The notes beneath the pieces are model-generated. The model did not search any database. It saw only the letters and a program-made list of their open reading frames with translations, and was not told the DNA's origin. The position numbers and the translations under genes are program-made. A stretch of DNA of 64,000 nucleotides from Oscheius tipulae (taxonomy: Eukaryota > Nematoda > Chromadorea > Rhabditida > Rhabditidae), in NCBI GenBank assembly GCA_037178975.1, contig JASJZH010000006.1, positions 10,044,001 to 10,108,000 of the forward strand. Direction: 5' to 3'. Below, piece after piece: positions 1 through 11,462 of the stretch; the first letter of the stretch is position 1, and each line of letters starts with the position of its first letter.

Positions 1-407
1 TCTCAGACTGTTTTCCACAACACGCGGTACCCATTTGGTAAAATTTAATGATAGGTTGATAGGGATTGAACCGTAAAACATGGTGACACTTCAAATTGAT
101 AGGAACAAAAGTGTTTCAGATTGTCAGGAGTAGGTTGAGATAGGGTCAGGAGAACTTTGAATGGTAGGCTGACTTACCATGTGAGAGAAAGATAGGTAGA
201 CATGGACCGAATACCCAATAGACAAAAATAACACAAGAAGATGTAGGCTCTACTGAGGTGGGCTAAGAGAGTGAGAGAGTCAATACAACGTGATTAACAG
301 ATAGGTAGACCTACTCCGAGTGTAGTGACAGATTGAGAGAGACCAGATAAAGTGCTAGATTTTGTATTAACAGGAATGACAGGAGGAACGGTAAAAACTC
401 TTCTTAC

Positions 408-1790
408 CTCGATGAACTTCCTGATCGGGAAGGAGTGGACGTTTTTGAAGAAAAAGCTGGTATGTCGTTTCTTCTTCACAGGGATCGACAGCCACTTCAG
501 CATACAGTGGGAGACCGACTCGTCCGTAAAGGCACGGTGTTCATCAGGCTGAGTGATCAGCAGAGAGTCCAACTGTCCAATATCCAGACAATCATCAAGG
601 TATATCGGTTGCTCAGCCATCATGTTGTCCAGCTGGAGATTCCTGACTTTGTTGCCAAGGAGCTTCAGCAAGTAGGAGACGAACACCGTGTGCCGGTTAA
701 TGAAGTAGGTATGATCGCAGAGGATGAGAGTGTCAAACTCGATCTTTTTTAGGGTTCCGACCAGGCGCTCAAGTCGACCACCGGACTGCTCCTTCAAGAT
801 TTCGAACGTCTCATTGTTGAGTTCAAGGAACTGCTCCATGGGCTTGCGATTGAACCACAGAATATTTGTATTGTGAGCCTGTTGGGCCCGGGCCTGCTCC
901 TCCTTAGCTCTCTTGACCGGATCGCTGTTAGGCGGTGTCATCTGAAAAAGACATTACGCTCGTCTGGGGAAAACCCTCTAACACCGTCTATCACTTATTT
1001 ATTTTAAGAGGGCTCCACACTTGACGCAAGGACCCACACTGTGCACTTATCACGTGAGCAGTCGTTATCGGAACACTTCTAGCTCTCGGGGTCACCCCGT
1101 CTGGCGCCTCGGGGTACACAGACAGTCACAAAACAGTACAAAGTGTCTCTCCCCTACCTCATCTGCCGGATTGGCTGGACGAACATCAGCCTGCGACGAG
1201 ATAAGAGCCATTTCTCCACTGTCATCATCGACCCAGTTGGCGATATCCCAAAGAGCTACCTGAAAGTTTGCGGATGTGCAACTTTTTTGCAGCAGAGACT
1301 TTGCAGAAGTACTCACTCTTCACGACACATGCGGGAAGCCACCCTCGCGGCTCCCTAAACTGCGTCACAAGTGCGTAATGTGCGAGTAAAACCAGCAGAG
1401 AACAACCAACCTCCGTGATGTTGTACTCGCGATTCCACTGCGAAAAGTCAAAGCGATAAGTCCAAGCCGCGTGGGTCTGATCGGCTTCGACCTGGCCAAT
1501 TCGAAGGGTTTCCTTGGTTCTCTGGTGGCGAGGAGCATCGAGCAGGGAAGGATTCTGCGGTCGCTCGAGATAAGCTCTGAATGTTTCTCGTAAAACAAAT
1601 TTCAAGGAAGCACTTACTTCTTTCTGCCGAAGATAAATATCCTGTGGGCCAGCTGTTTCTGCTCCTCTTCAGTCAGCGGCGGCGGATTGGCAGCTTTTGG
1701 CGGCTCCAGCAGTACACGAAAGGTGGTATGACCGTATTCCTCACTAGTAGATGGGTAGTCAGGACGGAAGAGCTTCATAAGGAAGCTCAT
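408..1790 (-). CDS. Uncharacterised multi-exon gene, 3' end outside window
   Basis: Five exons join with consistent phase on the minus strand: 1790-1618, 1576-1411, 1359-1317, 1255-1158 and 941-408, giving at least 338 residues. The ATG at 1790 lies five bases after a TTTTCAG, so this exon may be trans-spliced or internal. The last visible exon ends at a GTAAGAAG donor, and the next exon is not seen before the window edge. The protein begins MSFLMKLFRPDYPSTSEEYG. The middle is rich in charged and aromatic residues (WTYRFDFSQWNREYN). The last exon has alternating hydrophobic segments (FDTLILCDHTYF, VRNLQLDNMM) that resemble the leucine-rich F-box-associated domains (FTH/FBA_2) common in nematodes. 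No F-box itself is recognised, so that assignment is only a suggestion. No signal peptide or membrane segment is evident. Confidence 0.6.
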
Positions 1791-2866
1791 ATTCCTGAAA
1801 ACGACATAGTATGTGAAGTATCAAAGAGATAAGAGTTGGAAGTAAAGACAGACTGTTTGTGTTTACAAAATGGCCGGCTGTAGGATTTCGAACTCACGAA
1901 AGGCTTCCCTGGACCTCCTCTTCCCAAAGCACATGTGATAAACATCGGTTATCAGAAGCCATGGCTTCCAAAGAGCAGGATGAACGCCACTCTGATAGCT
2001 ACTGGTCAGCGCGGGGGTTGCTTGGTGGTTTAGAGAACGAAATGGGCTCCGCCAAACGCCTCATTTCCACAAATACGGGTGGCAATATTCATCGGGGGCG
2101 TGGAACGGGAGCAATTAAGAGCACCCATTGGATTGTAACATCTTTCGGGAAAACCCAAAAAAGCGCTGCAGGTGCTTGGGCGGCTCGCGGCCGAGGCCGT
2201 AAATCAGTCTGCCAGCAGAAACAAAACAGACTCAAGGAATGTCCAACAATTTCCGCCAGAAGTGTATAATGAGGTATAGCAAATTGGTGCGGAAGTCGAT
2301 ACAGTACGGAGAGGACTTTTCCAATAACCAGTAGCGAGAAAAGTTTCGCTGGCAATCGAGAATGCATGGGTTGTAACCGAGAAACTAGTATTCTGCATGT
2401 TTACCGATCAGAATTGACGAAATTCGTAGCCAAGACGGTACTGGAAAATTTTTGGCCTGCAGCCAAGACGGTACGGGCGAGAGTCTGTCAGATGGTCATA
2501 GCAAAAGAACTGACATACTTAGTATAAACTTCAAAAGTATTAGAGATTCAGCTGCAAAGACCAAATAGTAGTAGTAGCAGCTGCTTGAACGCGGCTTGAA
2601 GGGTTACACTCCGGGACATGATTTTCGGAACGGGGACGAAAGAATCAAGAATCGAGACCTTCCCAACCCCGACGACATATTGCAGTTTTTAGAGCTTTGA
2701 ATGACAGATGAGTGTCTGAGGTCAAGTGCGGGAAGGTTGCAGAGAGGAAGCGCGACACACAGTTATAGATCACAAACGAGAGGGCGAAATTGTGAACGCG
2801 CGAACGCGAGTGAGTGAATCGGCTTAAGCTCTCGCCTTTTTTTCACCACTGAACAAAGAACACTGC

Positions 2867-2889
2867 GTGTGTGTGTGTGTGTGTGTGTG
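2867..2889. repeat. GT dinucleotide microsatellite
   Basis: About eleven uninterrupted GT units. Simple-sequence repeat with no gene context. Confidence 0.9.
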
Positions 2890-4489
2890 CATAGATCTGA
2901 TCGACACATTAGTTAGCTATGCGGATGGTAGTGCCACTACCTTAGATCTGACCTTGTGGACAACGCCCGCAACGGGCAGCAGCTACAGCTGACCGTGAAA
3001 TTTTTGCGGGAAAAGTTTGCGGAACGGGGGTGGACCCCATGCTGTCATGCTGACCATAGCTGACGAAATTCCCGCTCTCGTCACTGAAATGTGTTTACAG
3101 CTGGAGGAAGGAAAAAGACTGTATGCTATGATGATGAAAACGCTCTTTGCAGCCACGAAGTCTCGATGTCTTTTTGCACGTGGCCCCAAAAACACAAATT
3201 ATGTCTAGTCTGTTCGTATGGCGTTCACGAGATGCCCAGAATAAATAACAGTAGTCGACACCATTTTTCTTGGAGGCTTGTTCGAGATTACACTCAAATA
3301 AAATATGGGGGCTTAGGTGCCCCCACAGAGCAGGAAATGCAAAGCGTTCTCTCTTTTTCTCTCTCGCCACAGCCCTTTCTCTCTACCTCTTAAGATTGAT
3401 GGAAAACGAAATCGGCCACCAAAAATGAATTATATGCGGGAGGGAAAGAGAGGACCCGCCAGGAGCCAGGCGTTCTTCTTCATTGACCAAAGCACTCTCC
3501 CGAGGCGAGGCATTTCCTCCCCCACCCTCTATTAGAGTCTAGAGAGAGGGCATCCCCAAATGTAAAAAAGAACTAGAGGGACGCTTATTGAGTCATAGGC
3601 TTGACAAACAGCTAGGAACATGACTTTTCTGAGAGAGAGGGAGAGAGGGGGATCTTAGTGAGAAATAGGCTGATTCAGACAATAGGAATGGTAGTCATTG
3701 CCCCATTCCGCAGGAGATAGATGAGATATCCCAAGAATTTATTCGGGAGACGCCTCTGTCTTGTCGTTCGGCCCCAAAATTGGCTGCAGTTTGATATAAG
3801 ACTTTCCTACAGAACGCTCCAGACAATCAAAAAGGGAGAGAGAGAGAGGAGAGGGATGACAAGATGTAACCGGGAGGGAAACATGCGTTTGTGGTCACAA
3901 GACGAGTGTGTCAGTTGTGAAATGTTGCACAAATTGTGATATGTAACCTGAAATCGGATCATTCGGGAGCCCCCTGTTGACACTTATTATGTGTGACCGT
4001 CCCCCTGATCCTGACAAACATGATTGGAAAAGAAAGTGTTTTTTCGGAAAAGACTAGCTAAACAGCTAGAGGAAAATAATGTATACAAAACTTTTCGGAA
4101 ATGTGTCGGAAGACAGAAAGAGGGTGGGATCAAGCCGGTACACAGCTGAGATGCGCGGGAAAACACGCGACTGGTACGGAGAGACAACCCAGCTGATTAC
4201 TGCTAGCCGAGAGAGGGAGAGGTGTCTAGACTGCTACGAAAAAAAGATAAAAGAAGAAGAACTGTCTGTTGCGCGAGACTTGAATCACGATGCATTTATA
4301 AATTTTTGAAACCGAGGGAGATCGTGCCGTGCCGGCCTGTACCGGGGAAAGTGCGCGGGAGAAAGAAGTGTAAAGAGGTCTAGGCGCGAGAGATGACGCC
4401 AGTACGTTCAACACGTGACGGCTGCTATGACATGTGTGCATAACGGAAAAGACTGCGCAACGATGAGAGACTGAGAAAGTGGCTGGAGT

Positions 4490-5260
4490 GACCACTGGGT
4501 CGTATGGAGATGACCATTGCGACAGTCAAATGGGGGCTCAGCTTACAGGATGGCTAGACTGACTGTGTACATCATCATTTAAGACGGTCCCAACGCTAAA
4601 ACCACCAAGAAAGAAGAAAAAACACCATTCTGACCATCAAATCAACGAAATAAGTCATTCTTTTGAGAACAGTGCATAGTTTACGCGTGATCAGCTGAGT
4701 CTCTCTTTGTAAGCAATGTTCGTCATCTCAACAATCATCAAAATGGTGTCTGTAGCATACTCTGCAATTCGTGAACAAAGCTAGTACCGGTCAGAAACTA
4801 AACCTGGTAAGTTAACATGAGAAACAGGGACAGGTAGACAACGGTAGAGTAAGAGAATGACAGGTGGCTGAACAGCGCAGTAACCAGCTACCGACGGGTA
4901 GCCGAGTGACAGACTGTCCACTACAGACAGCTGGTACAGATTTACCTACTATAGATTTTTCTCAAGAGTGAGAAAATGAGGAAACTGTGTCCATTCAAAC
5001 ATCAATGAAACGAGCCCACTTTTCATAGTTTAGGCGCTATCAGCTGGTTAGATCGATGAGCAAGAAAATGTTCGTTTATCAGTATGAGAAAAACTCAAAT
5101 CACACGACTTTGCAAAAATTATCAAAAGAAAGAGAGACAGAAGTGACCACAGTCCCGTATGGAGCTGACCCAACGTTGCGTCAATCAATTGTGCCCCGCC
5201 TTACAGGTCATCGAGGAGTCTAGGCAATATCAGCTGGCTCGGGGTGTTAAAAAAAATTTG
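4490..5260. repeat. Degenerate direct duplication, period about 350 nt
   Basis: Segments around 4490-4760 and 5000-5220 share ordered words such as CATAGTTTACGCGTGATCAG versus CATAGTTTAGGCGCTATCAG, and CGTATGGAG followed at similar spacing by CTTACAGG. Divergence is high. It looks like an old local duplication of non-coding repeat sequence. Confidence 0.4.
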
Positions 5261-6379
5261 GGTACCCGAGGGAACAGAGAAGTTTGTTAATATAATATGA
5301 TCCAGGTTTTGAAAGTATCCTCTTTCGAAAAGCGTACTGAGCTTACGCTTAATCGATGTATTTTTGGAAAAGCCTTATTTATGCATTTCGTGTAGTCTGA
5401 ATCCCAAAAGTGAAGTTAGAGGCCTAGCAAAAAGTCACAAATTGGTCCTAATGAGACGAAGGACGTGCACTTTGAAAGTGCGCAACAGTTCAGCCTATTT
5501 GCTTTTGGGGATCCGCCCCCCCCCCATCTACCGTTTTGTAAAGCTGAGCTAGGTCAAATGGCTCGAGTTGGGCTCGGGTTTTTCTGTGACCTTTTCCCCG
5601 AAAGAGTGGAAAAGACACCCTCGTCCGATAGAACAACTTTTTGCATCAAGACTCTGCACATGACGAGATCCTCTGATGGTGCTTTCACGTGGCAGACTGA
5701 CTGAAATAATCCAAGGGTTCAGTCTGTTCGGATGTGGAAAACAAACACGAACACGAGGAACTGACGCGCCGAGAGGGGAAGTGGAACCCCCATAAGTCCG
5801 CATCATAAAGGGCAAGAGCCATCTCGTTAGGCATCGTCTTCATTGCAAGCAAAACAAATGCAAACGGCAGCAAACAGGACGAGTGTTTTGACGGGAGTGG
5901 GCCTGAAGATAAAGTCCGAAAAGCAAAAGTACTGTCAAGTGTGTCGCCAGGGCACGTGAAATGAATGAGCCATTTATTTAAGACGCCGGCGATGAATAGA
6001 TAATATGACTGGTGGCACAATCATGTGGTTTAAACTGTATTGAGCTTGAATGGAACGTGTACTTTTCTTCTGGAGGGGGCAAAATCACTTCCGTGTGTTC
6101 GTAAACACTTGCAAGCGATGTGAAAAGAGGAAAAGGTGCATCAACATGAAAAGCGCAATGGAACGCCTATTAACAAAGCTGCTATGTAGCAATGTGTATG
6201 CACAGTTGTCGCCCACTACTATGCGTCAAATACACTGGTTTGGGCAGCCGAACCTCTGATGTTGATCATTCGCAGCATGAACTGCGAACAGGGTAGATGG
6301 CTCGCATGAAACGGGAGGGTTCTTCTGATTTATTAGACAGTACAGGAGAGTTTCTTTAGCTACTAAGACGGTTCGAGCG

Positions 6380-6790
6380 CTTGTCCAGTTCATTTAGCTA
6401 CGGAGACAGTATAGAAGAGTTTCTTCTTGACAACCGAGATTATACGGGAGAGGACAGCAGAGATGTGCATTCTTCTGCATAGTGAGACAGTACGGGTCGG
6501 ACAGTATGGGAGATTTTCTATCTACTAAAATCGTACGGATGGAATGTTGTAGGGCCCGTCTAGACACTGAGGAGATATGGCTAAGAATTTCCTGACCAGT
6601 GAGGCAGTACGGGAAAGAAGCTCTGCCTGCTGAAACGGTGCGGGAGCACATTCTTCTGGCTAATGAGACAATATGGGAGAGGCTATTGCTAACAACTGAC
6701 ACTCAACTCCGGGAGTTCCTACGACTACCGAAACGGTATGGTTAAGAATACTTCTGGCTACCGAAACCTTACGGGAGAGAACAATAATCT
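6380..6790. repeat. Degenerate minisatellite built on GAGACAGTACGGGAG
   Basis: A run of roughly ten loosely spaced (30-45 nt) units. Each has a core like GAGACAGTACGGGAG, followed by a TTTCTTCT-rich spacer and CTAC or CTAA. The same core, or its complement CCGTACTGTCTC, recurs elsewhere in the window (about 2440-2480, 15050-15180, 17380-17420, 53330-53530 and 55480-55560), including inside introns of the GT92 and myosin genes. It behaves like a dispersed species-specific repeat family. Confidence 0.65.
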
Positions 6791-8268
6791 CGCGCCTACG
6801 AGTTTAACTGAGAGGTTTTTTGGTAACCTAAACTGTAGGAAGAGATCTCGATGGAAGTTTCATAAGTTACGATTTAATGGCTGCCTATATGATACGGGAG
6901 TGAGGACTTCTAGCCAGTGTCAAGTGCAACAAAAAGCTGATTTTTGAATCCCAGTCTCCAAGAGATAAGAGAAACAGATGGACGGGTACAAAGAAAGATG
7001 CAGGAAATGCCACGGGTTATCAGACCCCGTGCAGACGTTCCCCACCTGACAGTGACTATTGAAATAATAAAACTAAGAGGAAGGTTTTAAAGGAGGCGCT
7101 CACGTGTAGACTAAACCTATAAACAGTCATCTGGGTGTGGGGGCTGCGGCGCCTGCGAACACTTTTCCGTTCGGCCAACGTCATTGGGTGCAACTATTTT
7201 CGGACAGCCCTATTGTATCGTATTTGCAGCCTAAAGAGGAAAAGTGGGTGGTTTCGGCAAAGAGAACCAATAATTCGAAACGACGTACAGGGTTCTTGTA
7301 GACAGCAACCCTCCTCTCTTCCTCGACACGGTTGTTTATTGGAAGAGACCTTGTGACAACGGAGAGAGGACATCACCTGGTTTATCTTGCTGGATTGCCT
7401 ATACAGACCGTGATACAACAAAATAATTTGCGAATATAAGGGAAACTGATGCCAATTTAAACGATTTTTGAGATTTATCAATAACGATAGTCACATCGAA
7501 TTCTTCTTGATCTTCCACCGATGGGGCTTATCATTTGTGGTTGTTTTAAGGCCCGATTATTCAAAAGTTCCAGCTTCATGCTCCAAACAAACGAATCTGT
7601 TTGGACACCGCAATGCAGCAGAAGGCGGACAGATACTTTGAACGTCCACCAAGGTTGACCAGTTTTTTAAGAAGAAGATAGACGGGGGGTGACGACCGTC
7701 GATTGACTTTGTCCAATTGTTCAAAGAATTTAAGGCGTCTGGGTGATTAGTGTTCGGCATAGTAATGTGTCGGTCTCGACATTCAAAAGAAGAGCTTTGT
7801 CAGCCCACAAAAATTAGGTTACACATTTTAAAATGTCCCACCGAGAGGGGCTCTCTAGAAGGGTCAAAAGGGACATTTTCTGAACAGTGGACATTGTACA
7901 GTCAACGGCAGAGATCCTTGAAGAACTCTGTGAGCCAAGCTTCTGCGGGGACTTTCGACACCGACCGTTGCGGAGACTTCCCGAGGAGCCAGGTCGTGGG
8001 GCACTACGTTCCAAAGCTGCCCAACCTTTTCTAGAAACGCCTTTACCTTCGTAGCAAGCTAATACCAGTTATCGATCTGCGAGTGAATGGAAGTCTTGGC
8101 TGGGCCGCGGCGGATATCGAACTTGGGGGCCCTTTTATTAGCGCTGGCGCCATCTGCCATTCCGCCGCTGTTGCAGAACATGTACCCAAACGCAAATCAA
8201 TCTTTTATTGCATTGTCAATTGCATCTTCTTAGTAAATAGTATGTAGGGACGACAAAACTTTATTGCT

Positions 8269-8960
8269 TCAAATCTTCGGTTTCTCGTTTGGCCACTCAG
8301 TAGAGATGAACGTGACAATTTCCTGAAGAATATTCTTCACGTTAAGTGCAATGTTTTTTTTTTTCCTGATCTGCTTCATTCATTAAGAGCATGTCAAGGC
8401 TCTGTTCACGTTCCGGCTACGGTCAGTTGAGAGCCTTTTCACTTGTTCTCTTCCATAGCGATGGTAGCGGTCCGGCTCCTTTGGTCGGTAGACACATCGG
8501 AACACCATTTTTTATCTCTTTTTCCACTTCCAGCACAACAAAGCCATCTTGGACCTTGCAGCCGCGTGATAGATAGGTATCCAAGAAATGGAATCGGTAA
8601 ACTTTTTCTTGATCCTCGGAAAGACCTACTTTTTAATCTTTTAATTCAAATTCTCCAAGCAATCAATACCGTTGAATCTCTGATTATGATAGACCTTGAC
8701 GGTGTACTTCTTCGTGTCCCTGAAGTCAAAAATTCATTTTTCTTTTGCTCAACTGCCATGACCTTGCATAAAAGATCGTCGTCGAAGCAATGAGCAGCAG
8801 TTAGAAGATGTTTTTGGCTGATTAGGCTTCCAGTACAGAATAGGAAGCCAAATCTGCCCTTTTCACCGATATTCACACCCATCAGCCAAGGAAAAGGGGT
8901 AGTCATGTCCTTGCCTCCAATGACACCGTCTTTCTTGACAGTGGTTAGACCACATTTGGT
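8269..8960 (-). pseudogene. Decayed trypsin-like serine protease (S1 family)
   Basis: The exon at about 8960-8768 encodes the zymogen junction (CG, then DGVIGGKDM), the FPW strand and the catalytic histidine motif LLTAAHC. The exon at 8719-8670 encodes KKYTVKVYHNQRFN and joins to 8547 onward, giving NDGFVVLEVEKEI. That segment carries the position of the catalytic aspartate and ends with MCLP, as in active relatives. After about 23 more residues the frame stops (8423), while a neighbouring frame still reads QLTVAGT, the usual next strand. A C-terminal helix-like exon (EIVTFISTEWPNEKPKI) ends at 8269 next to AATAAA. The exon with GDSGGP and the catalytic serine is not found between them, and there is little room for it. 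I infer a frame-broken, serine-less relic. The first intron appears to use a GC donor (TTTTAT|GCAAGG). Confidence 0.65.
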
Positions 8961-9349
8961 TAGTAGAAGGTGAGAGCATTAAAGTACAAAAAGAGAGCGA
9001 AAGCCTGTGGACGATCATTGAATAATTTTATCAAGTATTGGCAGTATTTGAAGACGTCTGGGCGATTAGCATTTAGCAGATTAACAACTAAATGGTTGTC
9101 AGTAGTTAGCAACTAATGCGGAAGCCATCTGACTTGCTTTTGTCAAGAGTAGTTGCACTGTTCTCTCGTGACAGGAGAATGAGTCATGGAACGCATATTT
9201 CAAATATTTGACGTTTTACAGCCTGGATCCTCTGAAATTTGAAATGGCCATAATTTTGCGCAGGAGCAGGTATATTAATTTTTCAGAAATGCAAAAAATG
9301 ATAAGGTGAAATTTTCTGCGTTTCTAGGACATTATTTATGGTGAGATCT

Positions 9350-10065
9350 AATATATATGTTGCAGTTCAAAGTGTTTTTCAGTTCAAACTGTTCCAACAC
9401 TTTGAACTAGTTCAAACTGTTCTATTTCAGTTCGAAGTGTTTTACGGCAGTTCAAACTGTTTTGAACTAGTTCAAAGTGTTTTTATTTCCTTTCTTCTTA
9501 TTTGTAAAGCGTTTTTACCATATTTGAGGATGTTTTTCGTTTTTATTTTGTTTCCATCGTAAAAATCGTAAAATTATCAGCATTTTGACACTAGAACGAC
9601 TTGACGAAACCCCCTTTAGAAGCTCCAACATCCCATTTTTATTACATTCTTGATGTCTTTTGTGATTCGTCGCTCATACCATTCGCTCGTTTTGAAAAAG
9701 AAAAACTAGAAATGAGCGAATAGGGCGAACAAATCAGAAAAACGTCAAAAACGTGAAGGAAATGGGATATTGGAGCTCCAGAATTGCCTAATGGGAACTT
9801 TTCAAGTCGTTTTGGTGTCAAAATGCTGAGAATTTTATGATTTGATTGATGAAAGGAAAATAAAAAGGTAAAAACATCCAAAAATCTGATAAAAACGCAC
9901 CACAAATGACTAAAAAGAAATAAAAACACTTTGAAGTAGTTCACAACAGTTTGAACTGCCGTAAAACACTTCGAACTGAAATAGAACAATTTGAACTAGT
10001 TCAAAGTGTTGAGACAGTTTGAACTGAAAAACACTTTGAACTGCAACATATATATATATATATTA
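9350..10065. mobile_element. Element A: foldback MITE-like element
   Basis: The whole element is an imperfect inverted repeat centred near 9703. Its ends read TGTTGCAGTTCAAAGTG and are flanked by TA-rich sequence. Each terminal ~145 nt carries several copies of GTTCAAACTG or GTTCAAAGTG words and the palindrome AACTAGTT. The inner parts (for example CTCAGCATTTTGACAC with its complement near 9580) continue the match to the middle. No transposase-like frame is present, so it is presumably non-autonomous. The outermost 14 nt match element B, and the subterminal design is the same, so B or a close relative may have mobilised it. Confidence 0.75.
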
Positions 10066-10113
10066 AATGTAATTGTCACTGAGGGTGGCAGGCCCTTTAA
10101 GACATAGTCAGAT

Positions 10114-10337
10114 TCAAGGAAACCAGAAGCATTTTCTACTTTCATTGAGTCTTGTACATGGTGTTCTTGTACATGAGTCTTGTACATGGTGTTGACAAGA
10201 GTAATCGCACTGAGTTCTTTGAACAGGCGAGTGAGCCATCGACAGAGCTAAAAGTTCAACGTTTGCAATCTATTAGGTTAGAACTTACCAATAGCAGCGT
10301 AGAAGACAAGAAAGATGAGAAGGGCTTTGGGAGTCAT
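10114..10337 (-). CDS. Cysteine-containing secreted peptide, altered copy
   Basis: Exons 10337-10289 and 10247-10114 (intron 41 nt) encode 60 residues. The first 41 (signal peptide MTPKALLIFLVFYAAIALSM, then HSPVQRTQCDYSCQHHVQDS) are identical to the copy at 10797-11047. After that this copy lacks about 100 nt of the coding region and runs through a short tandem repeat of TGTACAAGA-type units into what is 3' UTR in the other copy. This gives a new 19-residue tail with three cysteines and the end KCFWFP. The reading frame is open to a TGA at 10114. It could be a pseudogene or a newly built peptide. The gene is head-to-head with its sister across a palindromic promoter. Confidence 0.6.
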
Positions 10338-10390
10338 GTTGATGTCGAGCACAAGTAGTACTTGCTTGAGAGACTTGTCTCAACTGGGAC

Positions 10391-10396
10391 TTTATA
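10391..10396 (-). promoter_or_regulatory. TATA box of left peptide gene
   Basis: TATAAA read on the minus strand, 54 nt before the ATG at 10337. It mirrors exactly the TATA box at 10738 about the palindrome centre. Confidence 0.6.
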
Positions 10397-10737
10397 GCCC
10401 CGACGCTCTGACTTTCCTGGTATAACACAGTTTCACGAATATAAGTTCTCAGGAAAAAGTGACTCAAAGGCTGACAGTTGTTGGCACAATGAAGGTCTCC
10501 TTGCGTCAGGTGGCAAAACTTTGGGACACCATGTCAAACAGTTCATCTAGGACGAAATGAGCAAAGTTATGGTGTGTGTGGAGAACGTTGTTCCTGTCAT
10601 GATATTGGAGTGAAACATGCAGACAGGTTGACCTGACGCCTTCATTGTGCCAACAACTGTCAGCCTTTGAGTCACTTTTTCCTGAGAACTTATATTCGTG
10701 AAACTGTGTTATACCAGGAAAGTCAGAGCGTCGGGGC

Positions 10738-10743
10738 TATAAA
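10738..10743 (+). promoter_or_regulatory. TATA box of right peptide gene
   Basis: TATAAAG 54 nt upstream of the ATG at 10797, within the arm that is identical in the two copies. The two TATA boxes flank about 340 nt of shared palindromic sequence that probably acts as a bidirectional promoter. Confidence 0.6.
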
Positions 10744-10796
10744 GTCCCAGTTGAGACAAGTCTCTCAAGCAAGTACTACTTGTGCTCGACATCAAC

Positions 10797-11047
10797 ATGA
10801 CTCCCAAAGCCCTTCTCATCTTTCTTGTCTTCTACGCTGCTATTGGTAAGTTCTAACCTAATAGATTGCAAACGTTGAACTTTTAGCTCTGTCGATGGCT
10901 CACTCGCCTGTTCAAAGAACTCAGTGCGATTACTCTTGTCAACACCATGTACAAGACTCGCCTGCCGACTGCTGCAGAAGACTTGGATTCCGTACCGGTC
11001 ACTGTACCATGTTCTGGTTCAAGGAACGAGCCTGGTGTAACGATTAA
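10797..11047 (+). CDS. Secreted six-cysteine peptide (antimicrobial-like)
   Basis: Exons 10797-10845 and 10887-11047, separated by a 41-nt intron, encode 69 residues. Residues 1-21 form a signal peptide (basic start, then LLIFLVFYAAIALSMA). The predicted mature peptide has six cysteines spaced C-x3-C-x10-CC-x9-C-x10-C, with aromatic and basic residues between the last two (TMFWFKERAW). Small secreted peptides of this kind are typical antimicrobial or effector molecules. The spacing does not match the CS-alpha-beta defensin pattern, and I do not recognise the family. The gene lies in the right arm of the palindrome, directly inside element B. Confidence 0.75.
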
Positions 11048-11149
11048 GTGTGTACAAGTTCCATAAATGAAAGTAGAAAATGCTTCTTGAATCTGACTAC
11101 GTCTTAAAGGGCCTGCCACCCTCAGTGACAATTACATTTGATATATATA

Positions 11150-11335
11150 TATGTTGCAGTTCAAATTGACCAGCCGTTCAAATTGACCGAACTAGTTCAA
11201 ATTGACCGAACTAGTTCAAATTGACCGGAACTAGTTCAAATTGACCGAACTAGTTCAAATTGACCGGAACTAGTTCAAATTGACCGAACTAGTTCAAACT
11301 GACCGAACTAGTTCAAATTGACCAAAATAATACAA
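11150..11335. repeat. Left subterminal array of element B
   Basis: Eight or nine tandem copies of TTCAAATTGACC separated by GAACTAG or GGAACTAG. GAACTAGTTC is self-complementary, so adjacent units form larger palindromes. Likely binding sites for the transposase. Confidence 0.85.
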
Positions 11336-11462
11336 AAGGATCTGTATTTTTCTCAAATACTGCGGCGCGGTTTTATTCATTTTGTTCATGGCATTTTATT
11401 GTTATTCATTTTTTTTAATTTATACAAGGATTTTTACCAATAAACCTGTAATTGTAGGTGAA

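Larger units (their letters stand above)
1791..8268. other. Gene-poor, repeat-rich intergenic region
   Basis: I see no open frame here with convincing splice sites and protein-like composition. The stretch holds purine-rich GA tracts (about 3628-3652 and 3836-3856), a GT microsatellite, a degenerate duplication (about 4490-5260), and many short words of the form GTACGGGAG or its complement. Reading frames of 60-140 codons occur but look random. Upstream exons of the gene at 408-1790 could be hidden near 1.8-2.4 kb but cannot be supported. Confidence 0.5.

Noticed and set aside
1859-2269. 136-codon open frame on the plus strand
   Set aside because: Composition is not protein-like and no splice or start context was found.
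9338-9989. Phe-rich open frames on both strands
   Set aside because: They are the two halves of the foldback element A; repetitive and non-coding.
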